In this document: piece by piece, positions 36,566 through 47,566 of the stretch
Numbering within the stretch: the stretch's first letter is position 1
How the letters are laid out: each line of letters begins with the position of its first letter
Origin: Luidia sarsii
Taxonomy: Eukaryota; Echinodermata; Asteroidea; Paxillosida; Luidiidae
NCBI GenBank assembly: GCA_949987565.1
Contig: OX465107.1
Coordinates: forward strand, 20,553,654-20,617,653
Direction: 5' to 3'
Length of the DNA stretch: 64,000 bases
Made by a program: the position numbers and the translations under genes
The notes under the pieces: generated by a model
What the model was told of the DNA's origin: nothing
Database searches by the model: none
Seen by the model: the letters and a program-made list of their open reading frames with translations, nothing else

Positions 36566-36827
36566 ATGATAGGGGGATTCACGAAGAGCCCTCGTCTTCT
36601 TCTGCCGTTAACGGAGACTTTGCGGTGACAGAGACGGCACGTTGATAACCCTTCAATCGTCGACAGGGCTGATGTGCCACACGGTCGAAAACGGGACACA
36701 TTGCCGTGTACATCTCTGCACAGCATGACATAATAATCAGTGTTCTTCGCTACCGGTCAACTCGGTAATGCGTTATCGATCAACTACTTGATACCCTTTT
36801 GGGGGCACTGCGCGTACAGTCGACACC
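36566..36827 (+). repeat. Dispersed repeat block, copy 2
   Basis: Second copy of the 34386 block, about 2.2 kb away in the same orientation, with scattered substitutions and a deletion. Frames across it are a by-product of the repeat. Confidence 0.8.
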
Positions 36828-37569
36828 ACTACTGCGCGATGTCACGACGTGACTTATCGTGGCCATTCCGGTAAGGTCCCGGTTTTAAAACTCCGGAATA
36901 CTCGTCACAGATTCCGAGAAAGAAAAGCCTGGATCGAACAAACAAGTGCAACGGTCACCTTGTATATACTTTACAACAGCGTCACCCTGATGATAATGGG
37001 GGCCACCATGTCTGTCGATTGTTTGATACCCGCAATTTTAGGTCACTGACCTATACGGCACAATCGCTCAATATTGTTCAAAAGTTCTTTCCAGCCTACC
37101 ACAGAAAAAAAAGCAGTGTGTAGCATGACAACACGCCACACAGACATCCGATTGCGCCACGGGTTTGACTTGCCTGTACTCTTATTAATTCATTTCACAA
37201 TTTCATTGCTTCCGATTTTTAAGCGCGTTTCGAAGATGGCACATTATAATAAATAAAAAAAAACGTGTAGCGGTCACGGACACTGAACAATTAACTGTCA
37301 CGGCGCGAAGTAGCTATAGAGGAAGGTGTAGGTACAATTTACAACAGTTAGAGAAGGAGATGCTTCGAATCTTGTATAAAAATACACGTTAACGCTTTCT
37401 CTGCACACCCACGCATAGGACTACCGCCTCATCACCTTCGGAGACATTGAGAGGAACACGTCACAAACAGCCTCGCTTTGGTCCGTCAGGTATGGCGCCA
37501 CCACAGACGGGCGTTCTATCGGGGCACAGATAACCCCACACCAACGCACGACATCGCCACTCCATCAAC

Positions 37570-37633
37570 TGACATTACGATCCTAGCAGGACCTCTCTCA
37601 AAAGCAGATCCTCCTGGTATAGAAAAGACAGGC
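37570..37633. repeat. Head-to-head stem-loop repeat pair
   Basis: On the minus strand GAGAGAGGTCCTGCTAGGATC ends the left half; on the plus strand AAAAGCAGATCCTCCTGGTA and AGAAAAGACAGGC make the right half. Same family as 8961 and 62171. Confidence 0.6.
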
Positions 37634-37704
37634 AATTTTTTTCCAAAATTGGTGGCCATTTTCGTATCTCTTTAAGTTTTCAGCTTTTGGGTGGCGAAGA
37701 CGTA

Positions 37705-37990
37705 ATATCTCGTGTCTGTGCTCGGGCCAAAGCCAGAGCCACGGCCTTATCCTGAGCCATAGCCTGAGCCATAACCTGAGCCATAGCCTGAGCCATAACC
37801 TGAGCCAGAGCTAGAGCCAGAGCCAGAGCCAGGACAAGAGCCAGGGCCAGAGCCTGAACCAGAGCCTTAACCTGAGCCTGAACCACAATCAAGACCTGAG
37901 CCGGGGCGAGAGCCAGAGTCGGAGCTTACGCCACAGCCAGAGCCTGGAGCCTAATCGTAAGCCAAAGCCTGAGCCGAAGCCAGAGCTTGA
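37705..37990. repeat. GAGCCA/GAGCCT hexamer-dodecamer array
   Basis: Tandem GAGCCATAGCCT and GAGCCAGAGCCA units. Their Ala-Leu and Trp-Leu-like frames are artefacts. Confidence 0.9.
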
Positions 37991-37999
37991 GGCTGAGCC

Positions 38000-39088
38000 C
38001 CAAACACGAGAAAAGGCTCCGAGAAAAGGACTTTCATACTGCTGCAAGTGGCAAGGAAGGAACATTTTGCCGCACCGTGCGGAAGAAGCAAACATATACA
38101 CGTACAACACCGACCCATCGTCACCAGACTCGTATACCAAGAATTAGAAATTATTAAACAAAAAATGCTTACAATACAGCAAATAGTGTGCACGCTCCTT
38201 AGCGAAAATCCTATCTCTCTAAAATAATTGTCAAACTTTACAAAATGATACAGATTCACAGAAGTAAAAAAATAAAATAAAACTGAAATCACGAACATCC
38301 AAACCGTGCCTCCTTCAATTAAACCCCCCCCCCCCCCCGTCGCCTCGACCGCCCGTTTCCCCGTAAAGTATGGACTAATCTCATATGCATGCATACCCCG
38401 CCAAGGGATGACTCACGCACACTGCCAAGATTCAAGTGCATGTAATCGTGTTTACATTCCCAGGCAGGAATTTGCCGCAGAGCAAATAACTACCCACATT
38501 TTTGTGTACATCTGTTTTTTTGGAGGGAGGGGGGGGGGTTGGTGACGACAGATGAAGAGATGGGTCTCGATTCTCGTTCGGAAAGGAGGCTAGTTTGAGG
38601 CCACAGTCGAGAGTGTGATTAATGAGAGACCATCCCTTAGGCTGGTACTCATATCATTACTCAAGCGGAATTCGACGAGAGTGAGTACCCGAACTAATGC
38701 AAACAGAACTATACGGGACTGTGTTGGGATTGTGTGCTCGCCTTCCGTGTCGTCGGACATTCTTCATGGTATATTCATTTTCAAGGCAATTTCAATTTTC
38801 AACAACAACAGGCGACAAAAGAGCTACGAAACAGTATAACACGTGGGCCTGTACAACGCAGACCGATACGTTTGAACCATACCAAGACCACCCTGTACAA
38901 AAAGACCAATGTTGCTTTTGTTCCAACTGTGATGACAATCTACGGTATATCATCGTCGTCGACATCTAACGCTGCGATTTTATGAATGCATAGCATGATT
39001 CTTAGATTTGTTTTCAGGAGATGGGGAATGAATAATAGGCTACTTTAGGCTTTTGAAAGCCCCGACCATCACAAATGGACGCTTCACT
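38000..39088. other. Unassigned stretch
   Basis: Contains a C-run at 38326-38338 and a G-run at 38529-38539. No supported exon. Confidence 0.4.
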
Positions 39089-39143
39089 CACCGGTAACTG
39101 CCTTCCTCTTAAAAACAACCAGCATGTGACTCATATAAACTCC
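39089..39143 (-). CDS. Weak candidate exon
   Basis: A T-rich acceptor (ATATTATTATAG) and a strong donor (TTACCG/GTGAGT) bound 55 bp whose only open frame reads HGVYMSHMLVVFKRKAVT. The GC-rich 39150-39560 segment upstream on the same strand is open in two frames and could be a preceding exon, but I cannot decide the frame. Confidence 0.25.
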
Positions 39144-39827
39144 ATGCTATAATAATATCAAGATGGTTTGAAGTCCGGGGCACATTTTGTGTTCGATGGC
39201 TGCGTGCCGGCATGACCGTGGATTTCTCTTTTCGGTCGCCTCTTCGGTGTCCAGTGGTGGGGGCTGGGGAGTGGTTCGACTTGGCGGCGTTGGTCGCTGT
39301 TTTTTGCCCGTCGGCACCGGGGACCATGCATGTAGATCGTCGGCGCGGTAGTACGGAGAGGAAGGGAGGGGGAAGAGATCGCTATCTGTCTCCCCTCGCT
39401 TGGAGTCGCATCGGAGGGAAACCAGACAATTTCGATCCCGTCCGGCTTGTACCGAAGGCGTAGCAGCTGCTTTCCCCCCACCAACGATTCGTCCCGACAG
39501 CCGATGACAATCTCTCAATCTATCTTTTTCCTCGGGGAAAAAATGGTGTTCTTCCTGCACCACGCGAGGAAAGCAGAAGCATTAAGTTGGTCGTAGCGTG
39601 AAGGGGCGATCAGTGACTAAGAAGGTTGGGTTTCCAAGACGCCAACAGTTGTATCTCGGCGCGATCTCAGGGAATGACTAGTTCTTGCTGGGTTTTTTTA
39701 GGGGAGTGTTTGTTTCCTCAGGAACATGATGTTCTTCTTGAACCACGCGAGGAAAACAGAAGCATTAATTAGAAGCGTCGTTGGTCGCGGACAGCGATTA
39801 GTGATTGAGAAGTGGCCACCAAGGTAA

Positions 39828-41530
39828 TGACCAGGGGCACCAAGGCAGTGACCAGGGGCACCAAGGCAATGACCAGGTGCACCAAGGCAATGACCAGGGG
39901 CACCAAGGCAATGACCAGGTGCACCAAGGCAATGACCAGGTGCACCAAGGCAATGACCAGGGGCACCAAGGCAATGGCCAGGGGCACCAAGGCAATGACC
40001 AGGGGCACCAAGGCAATGACCAGGTGCACCAAGGCAATGACCAGGGGCACCAAGACAATGACCAGGAAACACCAAGGCAATGACCAGGAAACACCAAGGC
40101 AATGACCAGGGGCACCAAGGCAATGACCAGGGTGCACCAAGGCAATGACCAGGGGCACCAAGGCAATGGCCAGGGGCACCAAGGCAATGACCAGAGGCAC
40201 CAAGACAATGACCAGGAAACACCAAGGCAATGACCAGGGGCACCAAGGCAATGACCAGGGGCACCAAGGCAATGACCAGGGGCACCAAGGCAATGACCAG
40301 GGGCACCAAGACAATGACCAGGAAACACCAAGGCAATGACCAGGAAACACCAAGGCAATGACCAGGGGCACCAAGGCAATGACCAGGGGGCACCAAGACA
40401 ATGACCAGGGGGCACCAAGGCAATGACCAGGGGCACCAAGGCAATGGCCAGGGGCACCAAGGCAATGACCAGGGGCACCAAGGCAATGACCAGGGGCACC
40501 AAGGCAATGACCAGGGGGCACCAAGGCAACGACCAGGATACACCAAGGCAATGACCAGGATCACCAAGACAATGACCAGGGGCACCAAGGCAATGACCAG
40601 GGGCACCAAGGCAATGACCAGGGGCACCAAGGCAATAGCTAGGGGCACCAAGGCAATGACCAGGGTACACCAAGGCAATGACCAGGAAACACCAAGGCAA
40701 TGACCAGGGGCACCAAGGCAATGACCAGGGGGCACCAAGACAATAACCAGGGGGCACCAAGGCAATGACCAGGGGCACCAAGGAAATAACCAGGGTACAC
40801 CAAGGCAACAACCAGGGTACACCAAGGCAATGACCAGGATCACCAAGGCAATGACCAGGGTACACCAAGACAATGACCAGGGGCACCAAGGCAATGACCA
40901 GGGTACACCAAGGCAATGACCAGGGGCACCAAGACAATGACCAGGGGGCACCAAGGCAATGACCAGGGGCACCAAGGCAATGGCCAGGGGCACCAAGGCA
41001 ATGACCAGGGGCACCAAGGCAATGACCAGGGGCACCAAGGCAATGACCAGGGGGCACCAAGGCAACGACCAGGATACACCAAGGCAATGACCAGGATCAC
41101 CAAGACAATGACCAGGGGCACCAAGGCAATGACCAGGGGCACCAAGGCAATGACCAGGGGCACCAAGGCAATAGCTAGGGGCACCAAGGCAATGACCAGG
41201 GTACACCAAGGCAATGACCAGGAAACACCAAGGCAATGACCAGGGGCACCAAGGCAATGACCAGGGGGCACCAAGACAATAACCAGGGGGCACCAAGGCA
41301 ATGACCAGGGGCACCAAGGAAATAACCAGGGTACACCAAGGCAACAACCAGGGTACACCAAGGCAATGACCAGGATCACCAAGGCAATGACCAGGGTACA
41401 CCAAGACAATGACCAGGGGCACCAAGGCAATGACCAGGGTACACCAAGGCAATAGCTAGGGGGACCAAGGCAATGACCAGGGTACACCAAGACAATGACC
41501 AGGGGGCACCAAGGCAATGACCAGAGGGAA
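39828..41530. repeat. 21-bp minisatellite with 536-bp higher-order repeat
   Basis: The unit CACCAAGGCAATGACCAGGG plus G repeats about 80 times with 20-23-bp variants. Rare variant units (ggcaacgaccaggata; ggcaatagctagg) recur exactly 536 bp apart, showing that a block of about 25 units (about 40400-40935) was duplicated as a whole to 40936-41470. Because 21 is divisible by 3, the minus strand stays open for up to 584 codons in more than one frame, with a Leu/Val/Pro/Gly/Cys heptad peptide. The array ends about 90 bp past the stop codon of the PTB gene, so it may lie in that gene's 3' UTR or just beyond it. Confidence 0.97.
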
Positions 41531-41618
41531 TCAGTAACCAGAGGAGGGTTTGGGGTTAGCCGGGGGGGGGGGATAAGGAGAACCAGGGGTGGGGGGGGAG
41601 CTGGACTCTTGGGCCGAA

Positions 41619-41899
41619 TCAGGACACGGCCTCCACCATGGGGGCGGTCTCGGGCGGGCCGGCGGCCGGCGCCCGCTGCTCCATGGCGGCCAGCTTCTCG
41701 CGGAAGACGGCGCAGATGTCCTGGGCGTCCTTGGAGCGGAAGATGACCTCGCGCGTGTTCAGCACGTCGTTGTGGTCCAGCAGCTCCACGCTGAAGACCC
41801 GCTTGCCCTGGCCGAAGCGGCGGAACCCGTCCAGCGGCCACTCGAAGTTGTTCTTGGACCCGACGAAGCAGAGGTGGGTGTCGGTCAGTTTCAGCTCGC
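41619..41899 (-). CDS. IRS-type PTB protein, exon 2 (C-terminal)
   Basis: This exon codes for residues 29-120 (plus two bases of codon 28) of a 120-residue protein, ending in TGA at 41619. Residues 28-101 form most of an IRS-type PTB domain. They show a beta strand GELKLTDTHLCFVG, the family hallmark WPLDGFRRFG at 48-57, the FSVE strand at 63-66, and a closing helix KDAQDICAVFREKLAAME at 84-101. FRS2, FRS3 and DOK adaptors use this fold to dock on receptor tyrosine kinases at the membrane; that role is inferred here. The arginine-containing GRR segment that usually binds phosphotyrosine is replaced by LLDHNDVLNTRE. The tail (QRAPAAGPPETAPMVEAVS) is only 19 residues, whereas FRS2 has about 400 more. 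GC-rich third positions contrast with the AT-rich flanks. The acceptor is CACGCAG. Confidence 0.8.
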
Positions 41900-42302
41900 C
41901 TGCGTGCGTGGAGGACAGAAGAATCGTCATCAATTCAAATCCATTCAATTCATGACTGAATGTCCTCTCACAGAAATACAGTCATTTCCCCAGACAGTCA
42001 TTTCCCCACACGATTTAAGAGCCCGAAGTCGAGAGTAGTTGTAAGTTCCCTCTCTGAAGTGTCCGGAATCCAGGCAGAGTTGTATACAGAACGCAGATCG
42101 CAGTCGGCAGTTCTCGTATCGGGACTGCGCGACTTCCGGAACCACACTCGCTGGCACAAAGTCAATAATTCCACACTTTCTCCCAAACCATTTCCCCAAG
42201 TGCAACAGAACCACTGCAGTCACTTCTATCATTGTCTTAAGAACGGGCCAGCAATATCAAAATCTTCAAGCAGACAATCAATCAAACGAATATAACAAAT
42301 AG

Positions 42303-42430
42303 AAAATTGGCAAAGAACACTGTGACTGGACCGGGACCTGAACCCCGAGACCCCTGTGGTTAACGCTCTTCCATCTGAGGTATCCAGCCCTTAGATGGAT
42401 TGGTGGCCTTCCCTAATCGTCAACTAGTCT
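42303..42430 (-). mobile_element. tRNA-derived SINE, family 1 (best copy)
   Basis: Within the intron of the PTB gene. On the minus strand the acceptor-stem halves GGGCTGG and CCGGTCC pair over 7 bp (with G-T pairs). The A box is TACCTCAGATGG, the B box GGTTCAGGTCC, and the tail CACAGTGTTCTTTGCC. A leader GGCAAAGACTAGTTGACGAT precedes the tRNA part and is shared with the 7.9-kb pair. Confidence 0.8.
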
Positions 42431-42887
42431 TTGCCGGGATGGGGCGCCAGTCAGCAGCAATTCAACCATTAACCGTCGCATATATCCAGGGATCACGCCC
42501 CCGCTTTCATTCAGATGCAAACGAACAATTGTTGTAAACCTGGCTACGGCAGCTCAGGGATCACACAAAGTGGATGCAGCTTTTTTTCAAGTCAAGTCAA
42601 ACAAACGAAGGAAATTCAATTCAAATAAAATAATTAAAATAAACATTGACTTTATACTGCTCAATGAAAGGCGACAAAAAAGTAATACCCAAACCTAAGC
42701 TCAAAAGGCCCTGCCCATGGCAATTCGCATAGCGAAACCAGTAAAAGACTCGTGAGACCAACAGGTAAAAAGGCGTGATTTGGTACGAGACTAGAATTTC
42801 AATGGACATTCTAGGCCCTCAACATTCTTTGAATGACTTGGGTTATACGGTGCTGACTTTGGTCAGGGCACCGAGTTTGTGACTCGC

Positions 42888-42971
42888 CTTTGTCAAACTT
42901 CTTTCTCATGCTCTCGCCAAAGATGTCCACCTTGTAGCCGTCTCCGTTGGCACTTTGTTGGCCGCCCATGG
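42888..42971 (-). CDS. IRS-type PTB protein, exon 1 (myristoylated N-terminus)
   Basis: The ATG at 42969 has strong context (GCC ATG G) and lies two bases after an acceptor (ACTTCCCAG), so a non-coding 5' exon must exist further right. It opens 27 codons: MGGQQSANGDGYKVDIFGES, then MRKKFDK. Gly2 with Ser6 is the classical N-myristoylation pattern, as in FRS2, and predicts plasma-membrane anchoring. The exon ends AAAG/GCGAGT, a GC donor; joined to the acceptor at 41899 it completes Gly28 and keeps the frame (...KFDK-G-ELKLTD). An alternative GT donor at TACAAG/GTGGAC would break the frame. YKVDIF probably forms the first PTB strand. The intron is about 990 bp and holds a SINE. Confidence 0.75.
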
Positions 42972-43189
42972 CTGGGAAGTATGCGAGTCACGAAGTGATG
43001 GGCAAAGACTCAATCCTCGGCAAACTAAGAGGGAAAGGAGGAAACAGAAAAATCATGCTGTTTTGAAAATCTGTCCGTCTGTCTGTCCATTTTGTCTGCC
43101 TGCCCGTCTCGCTGTTACTGTCCATCCGTCTGTCTGTACCGTCTGTCTGCCTGCCTATCTGCCAGTCATCCTGTCAGTCAGTCATTAAG

Positions 43190-43277
43190 TCAGCCAGCCA
43201 GTCAGCCATCAAGCTAGCAAGCCAGTCAGCCAGCAAGCCAGCCAACCAGCCAACCAACCAGGCAACCAGCCAGCCAA

Positions 43278-43316
<39 letters not shown>

Positions 43317-43377
43317 ACCAGCCAGCCAGCCAGCCAACCAGCCAGCCAGCCAGCCAGCCAACCAGCCAGCCAGCCAA

Positions 43378-43420
<43 letters not shown>

Positions 43421-43490
43421 ACCAGCCAGTCAGCCAACCAGCCAACCAGCCAACCAGCCAACCAGTCAGCCAGCCAGTCAGCCAACCAGT
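43190..43490. repeat. (CAGC)n array with CAAC variants
   Basis: Tetranucleotide repeat CCAG/CCAGCCAA over about 300 bp. It is open in several minus-strand frames (Trp-Leu-Ala-Gly-Trp), as expected for a 4-bp unit. A GTCTGTCTGCCTG stretch precedes it. Confidence 0.95.
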
Positions 43491-43784
43491 TCAGCTGCCA
43501 ATTGCCTCATTCCGTCTGCCTGTCAATGTCCCATATAATTATCTGCTGGCCGTTTGGGCGACTGGTGGCACACACGACCTCCAAAGTGTTGTTCGTCTTC
43601 AGCTGCTCTGGTATCAACTCATTCTAAAAGCTCGAGGCCAGTCCAGTCTTGGATTCTGTGAACCCAAGCACAGTGCACCTCTTCCTCTCGTCCCGGTACC
43701 AACGGTTAACCCCTGCAACATAATGACATTGCAAAGCTGCCTTTCCATCTGACAACGTGTCTGAACCACATCAGACGTCTACGC

Positions 43785-43952
43785 TTGTACAGCTCCTCGG
43801 GTGTCAACACGCTCTTCAACGTCAACATGCTCCCCTAGCTGACCAAACAATATTGTCGGACAGTGCGGCCCGGCTACTACTTGACCAAAGTATTGGAGGA
43901 CTAGGGAACATGTTGACACCGAAGAGCGTGTTGACACCGAGGAGCTGCACAT
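43785..43952. repeat. Foldback element, about 40-bp arms
   Basis: CAGCTCCTCGGGTGTCAACA and CGCTCTTC on the left reappear inverted as GAAGAGCG and TGTTGACACCGAGGAGCTG on the right. The inner GTCAACATG and CATGTTGAC also pair. Confidence 0.8.
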
Positions 43953-43959
43953 ATGTTTA

Positions 43960-44478
43960 AAAAAATTTAATGTCGCCAACAGTGGTTGTAAAGAGAGTTC
44001 GCCTCCGTGGTTGTAAGTACTGCACTATAGCGATCATTACTTTTTGTCCTGCGCTCAAATCTGGCTCAGGGTCAGACTGCACTGAGGCGCCGGGTTCATT
44101 TCTAACATAAACCGTTCGGTAGAATGGGGCTGCTACTACCACAACAGATGTTCTGTTACGAGCTGAATGAGAAATCAGAGCTCCAAAGTGAACGGACACA
44201 AACAAACAAACCCCCAGCTGTGTTGTCAGCCAACAGAAGACGAAAGCTACAACCTGGTTGTGAGCACAAGCTGCGGTTTCGAAAAAAAGAAAAAAAGAAG
44301 AAGAGGCCCACGGATTCATGTACTCCAGTCAGCGTGACGCGTTCTGCTCATGCGCCTTGGGTGAGACCCATGCGGCCCAAGACTGTAAATCGGGCGAGTT
44401 AACTAGGTGAGCTGGAACGTCGCAGTCCTATTTTCTCGGCTCCCATGAGCACACGCACGCGACGAAACCGCCCGCTTT
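43960..44478. other. Unassigned stretch
   Basis: Both strands have 90-120 codon frames, and a plus-strand donor (CTAG/GTGAGC) occurs at 44407. No consistent exon was found. Confidence 0.35.
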
Positions 44479-44479
44479 C

Positions 44480-44715
44480 GTTAAAGCCCCTACACAACAT
44501 TGGTAAGATCGAAAAACAGAAATGTTCACCGATTTACATGAAACTTATACAGATTGAAGATGGTTATAGTAGCAACCTGTCACTGAAATATTTCTGCCTA
44601 GAATGTTGTATTTTGGGAGAAATGAGTGAAAGAAATAGTTTACGTCTCAATGAGATCTAAACTTTTTTTCGGAACAGTACGGCGTTGAATGCTGCATTTT
44701 TTGCGATTTGCAATT
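44480..44715 (+). mobile_element. MITE family Y2, truncated copy
   Basis: Begins TTAAAGCCCCTACACAACAT and matches the first two thirds of the complete element at 56216-56578. Confidence 0.75.
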
Positions 44716-44879
44716 TGGGTCATTGAAGTCAGCCGGCAGTAGGCGACACTTGCTGTATTACTGTGCTCACAGTGATACCCCATTAATATTATCGGTTATA
44801 TTGGGGGTTTTTTCGTCGCAGAGAATGTAGTTCAACTTACTGGCCGTACGCGTACAATGCTGCAGTATGTTCGGTGCTT

Positions 44880-44985
44880 CGCCCAATTGACTAGTGGGAA
44901 AAAAAACCTGTACAGGAAGGGCAGGCGGGATTCGAACCCACGACTCCTGCTGTTGAGTGCAGACGCGTATTGTCTTCTAGTGGAA
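44880..44985 (-). mobile_element. tRNA-derived SINE, family 2 fragment
   Basis: Carries the B box GGGTTCGAATCCCGCCTGCC and the body GCCCAATTGACTAGTGGG region of family 2; the A-box end is degraded. Confidence 0.65.
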
Positions 44986-45079
44986 GGGTACATCCAATGC
45001 CATGCATTATTTACATTAAACAATGCCGGGTGTAAATGTGCAGTGGATATCGCGCCAATTTGAGGAGCAATTAGCAGGG

Positions 45080-45871
45080 AATGCGGGCGTTTCACAATAG
45101 TGCGCCCTCAAGAGTTTGCAACGCGTTGGCCTATCATAATGCATTGATCTCCATAATAAAGACTGGATAGGAGACCACGCGTTAGTCGTGCACAAAATAC
45201 GCGGTCGAACAATGGCGGCGCCAGAGTTGTGGGTAACGTCTGTTGGTGCGACCCTCTGCCGAGTATGAATATGCATCAGGTACTTACCGGTACGTCACTT
45301 CAAAACATCCGTATCAGAACTTAGTGGGTTTTACATTGGTTGGAAAAACGATGATTAGGGGCCTATTATTATAAAAAATAAATCATAGCGACTCTATATA
45401 CGTTTTCTTTCTCTTTTATATTTTTCGAGCATATGCACAATTAAGGCACGTTCTCGTTTCTGAAAGGGTGGGGGACGTATTAAGTCGTGAACCCCAAACA
45501 CGACGGGTGGCGCTCTCACCTCCGACCCTTAAACTTAACAATTTACAGGTCGCGCTTCGTTTATATATGGGATTGAATCGAGTAGTCTTTTAGCCATGGT
45601 TATCGATGTGAAGAAATCTAGTACGGTCTGAACATAGATCTGCGCATGCGCGATAACCCGCAAGTTTATGACCTTCACATACCGTTAAATTAATATAGCG
45701 CCCTCGATCTTAACAGATACCAACCAAAATTAGTTTTTTCTTTATTATGGAGATCAATGGTCGACCTTTTCCAGACGTGCATTGGACACGGACATATACG
45801 TCCGTGGCATTGGGTCGCATTGTGATTGGCCTTTGCAAACTCTTGAGGGCGGTGAATCGCTTATAGTGTCC
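45080..45871. mobile_element. TIR element, about 790 bp
   Basis: Inverted arms: GCGCCCTCAAGAGTTTGCAA and GGCCTATCATAATGC on the left, versus GTGATTGGCCTTTGCAAACT and CTTGAGGGCGGTGAATCGC on the right. The inner words ATCTCCATAATAAAG and CTTTATTATGGAGATC also pair. A solitary piece of the arm is at 29075-29125. The interior has no coding frame of note. Confidence 0.75.
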
Positions 45872-47560
45872 TATAAACAAGGATCTCAGTGATGAGATTG
45901 AGAAAGGTCTCTCTAACTTCAATTCTGTTCTCACCGACAGGAGAAACAAGAAGAATGGTGGCCTTGTTGCCAAAAACAACGCAGACACAACCGCTTCAGA
46001 CGCAGTCCCCAGTCTACACCATTACCCCCCACTAACACTGTTGTCAACCAAAGGCAGAGTGAAAAGTAAAAAAAGCTCACAGATTTAGGCTATAAACTTA
46101 TTTAACCTATTTTTGTATAGAGCTCTATGGAATCGCCCGTATTGGAAATCACAAAGGTAGAGTCGGCATTTTCACGAGATGAGGAGCTCAGATGGCTGAA
46201 GCGCAAAAATCCATCAAGGTTTTCATTGCCATTTTAAAAACGAAAGTATGATCTATCTAATCAACATACAGCAAATCATAATGGCCAGCCTAATGTTACA
46301 ACAGGTATGAAGATTAATTACGGAGCCCTTTAGGGGACATTAGCGATTTGTCTTTGATTTCGTTCCCACAAAAAATAATTTAATTCCCACAAAATAATAA
46401 CTTGGTTCTCTCGAAGTTATCATTTCGTTTTCAATAAGTACTCCAACAAGTGCTTTATCTATTCATGGATGCGAGTTGATGATTCAGCCGGTAAAAAACT
46501 CCAATCTTTACAATCTGAATGGGAGCTTTACACAACAGTGGGCTTCGATATGCAGACCGCCTTTGCAATTTGCTGTCAGTTGATAACCCAACCTTGTTTA
46601 TAAGGGGTCTAGGCCCTATAGGTTTTTTTTATCCTTTCGAAATAATCGGTTCCATTGGGAGAAAAGTCACCCGCGTATCCTCTTAGAAGCTCCGTATTTA
46701 GTCTTTCGTTTCGCGGACTAAATAATTAAATTTTGAGGAAAAGAAAATTACTTTAGGCTTCATGCGAACCTTGTTGCCCCATAATTCAGACAGTCACATT
46801 GTCCCGGCCTTCGTGCCGAACTCAATGTACTATAGTTTCAGTAATGAGTGTAATATAGCCTCATGTCCTTGCTTCCGTATGCTGAAATACTTAGGGCGGA
46901 ATCGTTCAATTCGACGTGTGCTTTTCACTCAAAACGACCGTGTGTCGAAAAAACACGCGTTCCGGTGTGTTTGACTGCTTGTATACCCGAGGCGTTCCAG
47001 ATCCGTCATTACCGCAGGGGACCCGCCGATCCATTCTACTTGGAAATAGCGAATAAATAGCTGGGCGGCAATCCTCCCTTGAAATTATGCGCACTGCGTG
47101 GATTCACTATGAATCTCGTTTGCCGCACACGCACATTCACTTGAGATAATAAGGAGAAGGGTTTGTGCGCTTGGTACATGAGTTTACCGGAATCAATGGA
47201 GACACATCTCGAATTACAGGAATCGGTTTTGCTTTCGATAAAATATCCTGGGGTGGGAATTTGTGCAAACATCTGTCGTTAAGTCGGTTGACATTTTTGG
47301 GGTTCAGCGTGTACCCGTGACACAATGATGGTCAAACGTCGACCAGAAGGAGTTAAAATTCATGCATTTATGAGGTTCTGGTATTGCATGCAGCGCATGG
47401 GATATGGATTATTAGCTGCAAATTCACAAGGCCGCCGCATGAAGAGGTAGGCTGGCCAGTTCCTTTCCTCGCCGCCTTTCAACCTTCCCCCCAACTCTCA
47501 AGAGAGCCAGGGACCTATTCGCGTGCTGGGTGATGGACGAAGAGAGTTTGCCAAGCTTCT
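45872..47560. other. Unassigned; SINE-like fragment at 46180
   Basis: GGAGCTCAGATGGCTGAAGC at 46178-46200 resembles a tRNA A box, and it is followed by a tail-like TTTTCATTGCCATTT. Otherwise nothing recognised. Confidence 0.45.
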
Positions 47561-47566
47561 GGTCCA

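Noticed and set aside
39147..39563. 138-codon minus-strand frame in GC-rich DNA
   Set aside because: A second frame on the same strand is equally open; without transcripts the coding frame cannot be chosen.
39698..41452. 584-codon minus-strand frame of Leu/Val/Pro/Gly/Cys heptads
   Set aside because: It is the 21-bp minisatellite read in a multiple-of-three period; other minus-strand frames are equally open, and there are no splice sites.
39828..41530. CRISPR-like array
   Set aside because: Units are contiguous with no unique spacers, and the window is eukaryotic.
41495..42038. Plus-strand frames overlapping the PTB exon
   Set aside because: Shadows of the minus-strand exon, whose domain motif and phase-matched splice sites decide the strand.
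43174..43485. Trp-Leu-Ala-Gly repeat protein
   Set aside because: A 4-bp CAGC array gives the same peptide in all frames.
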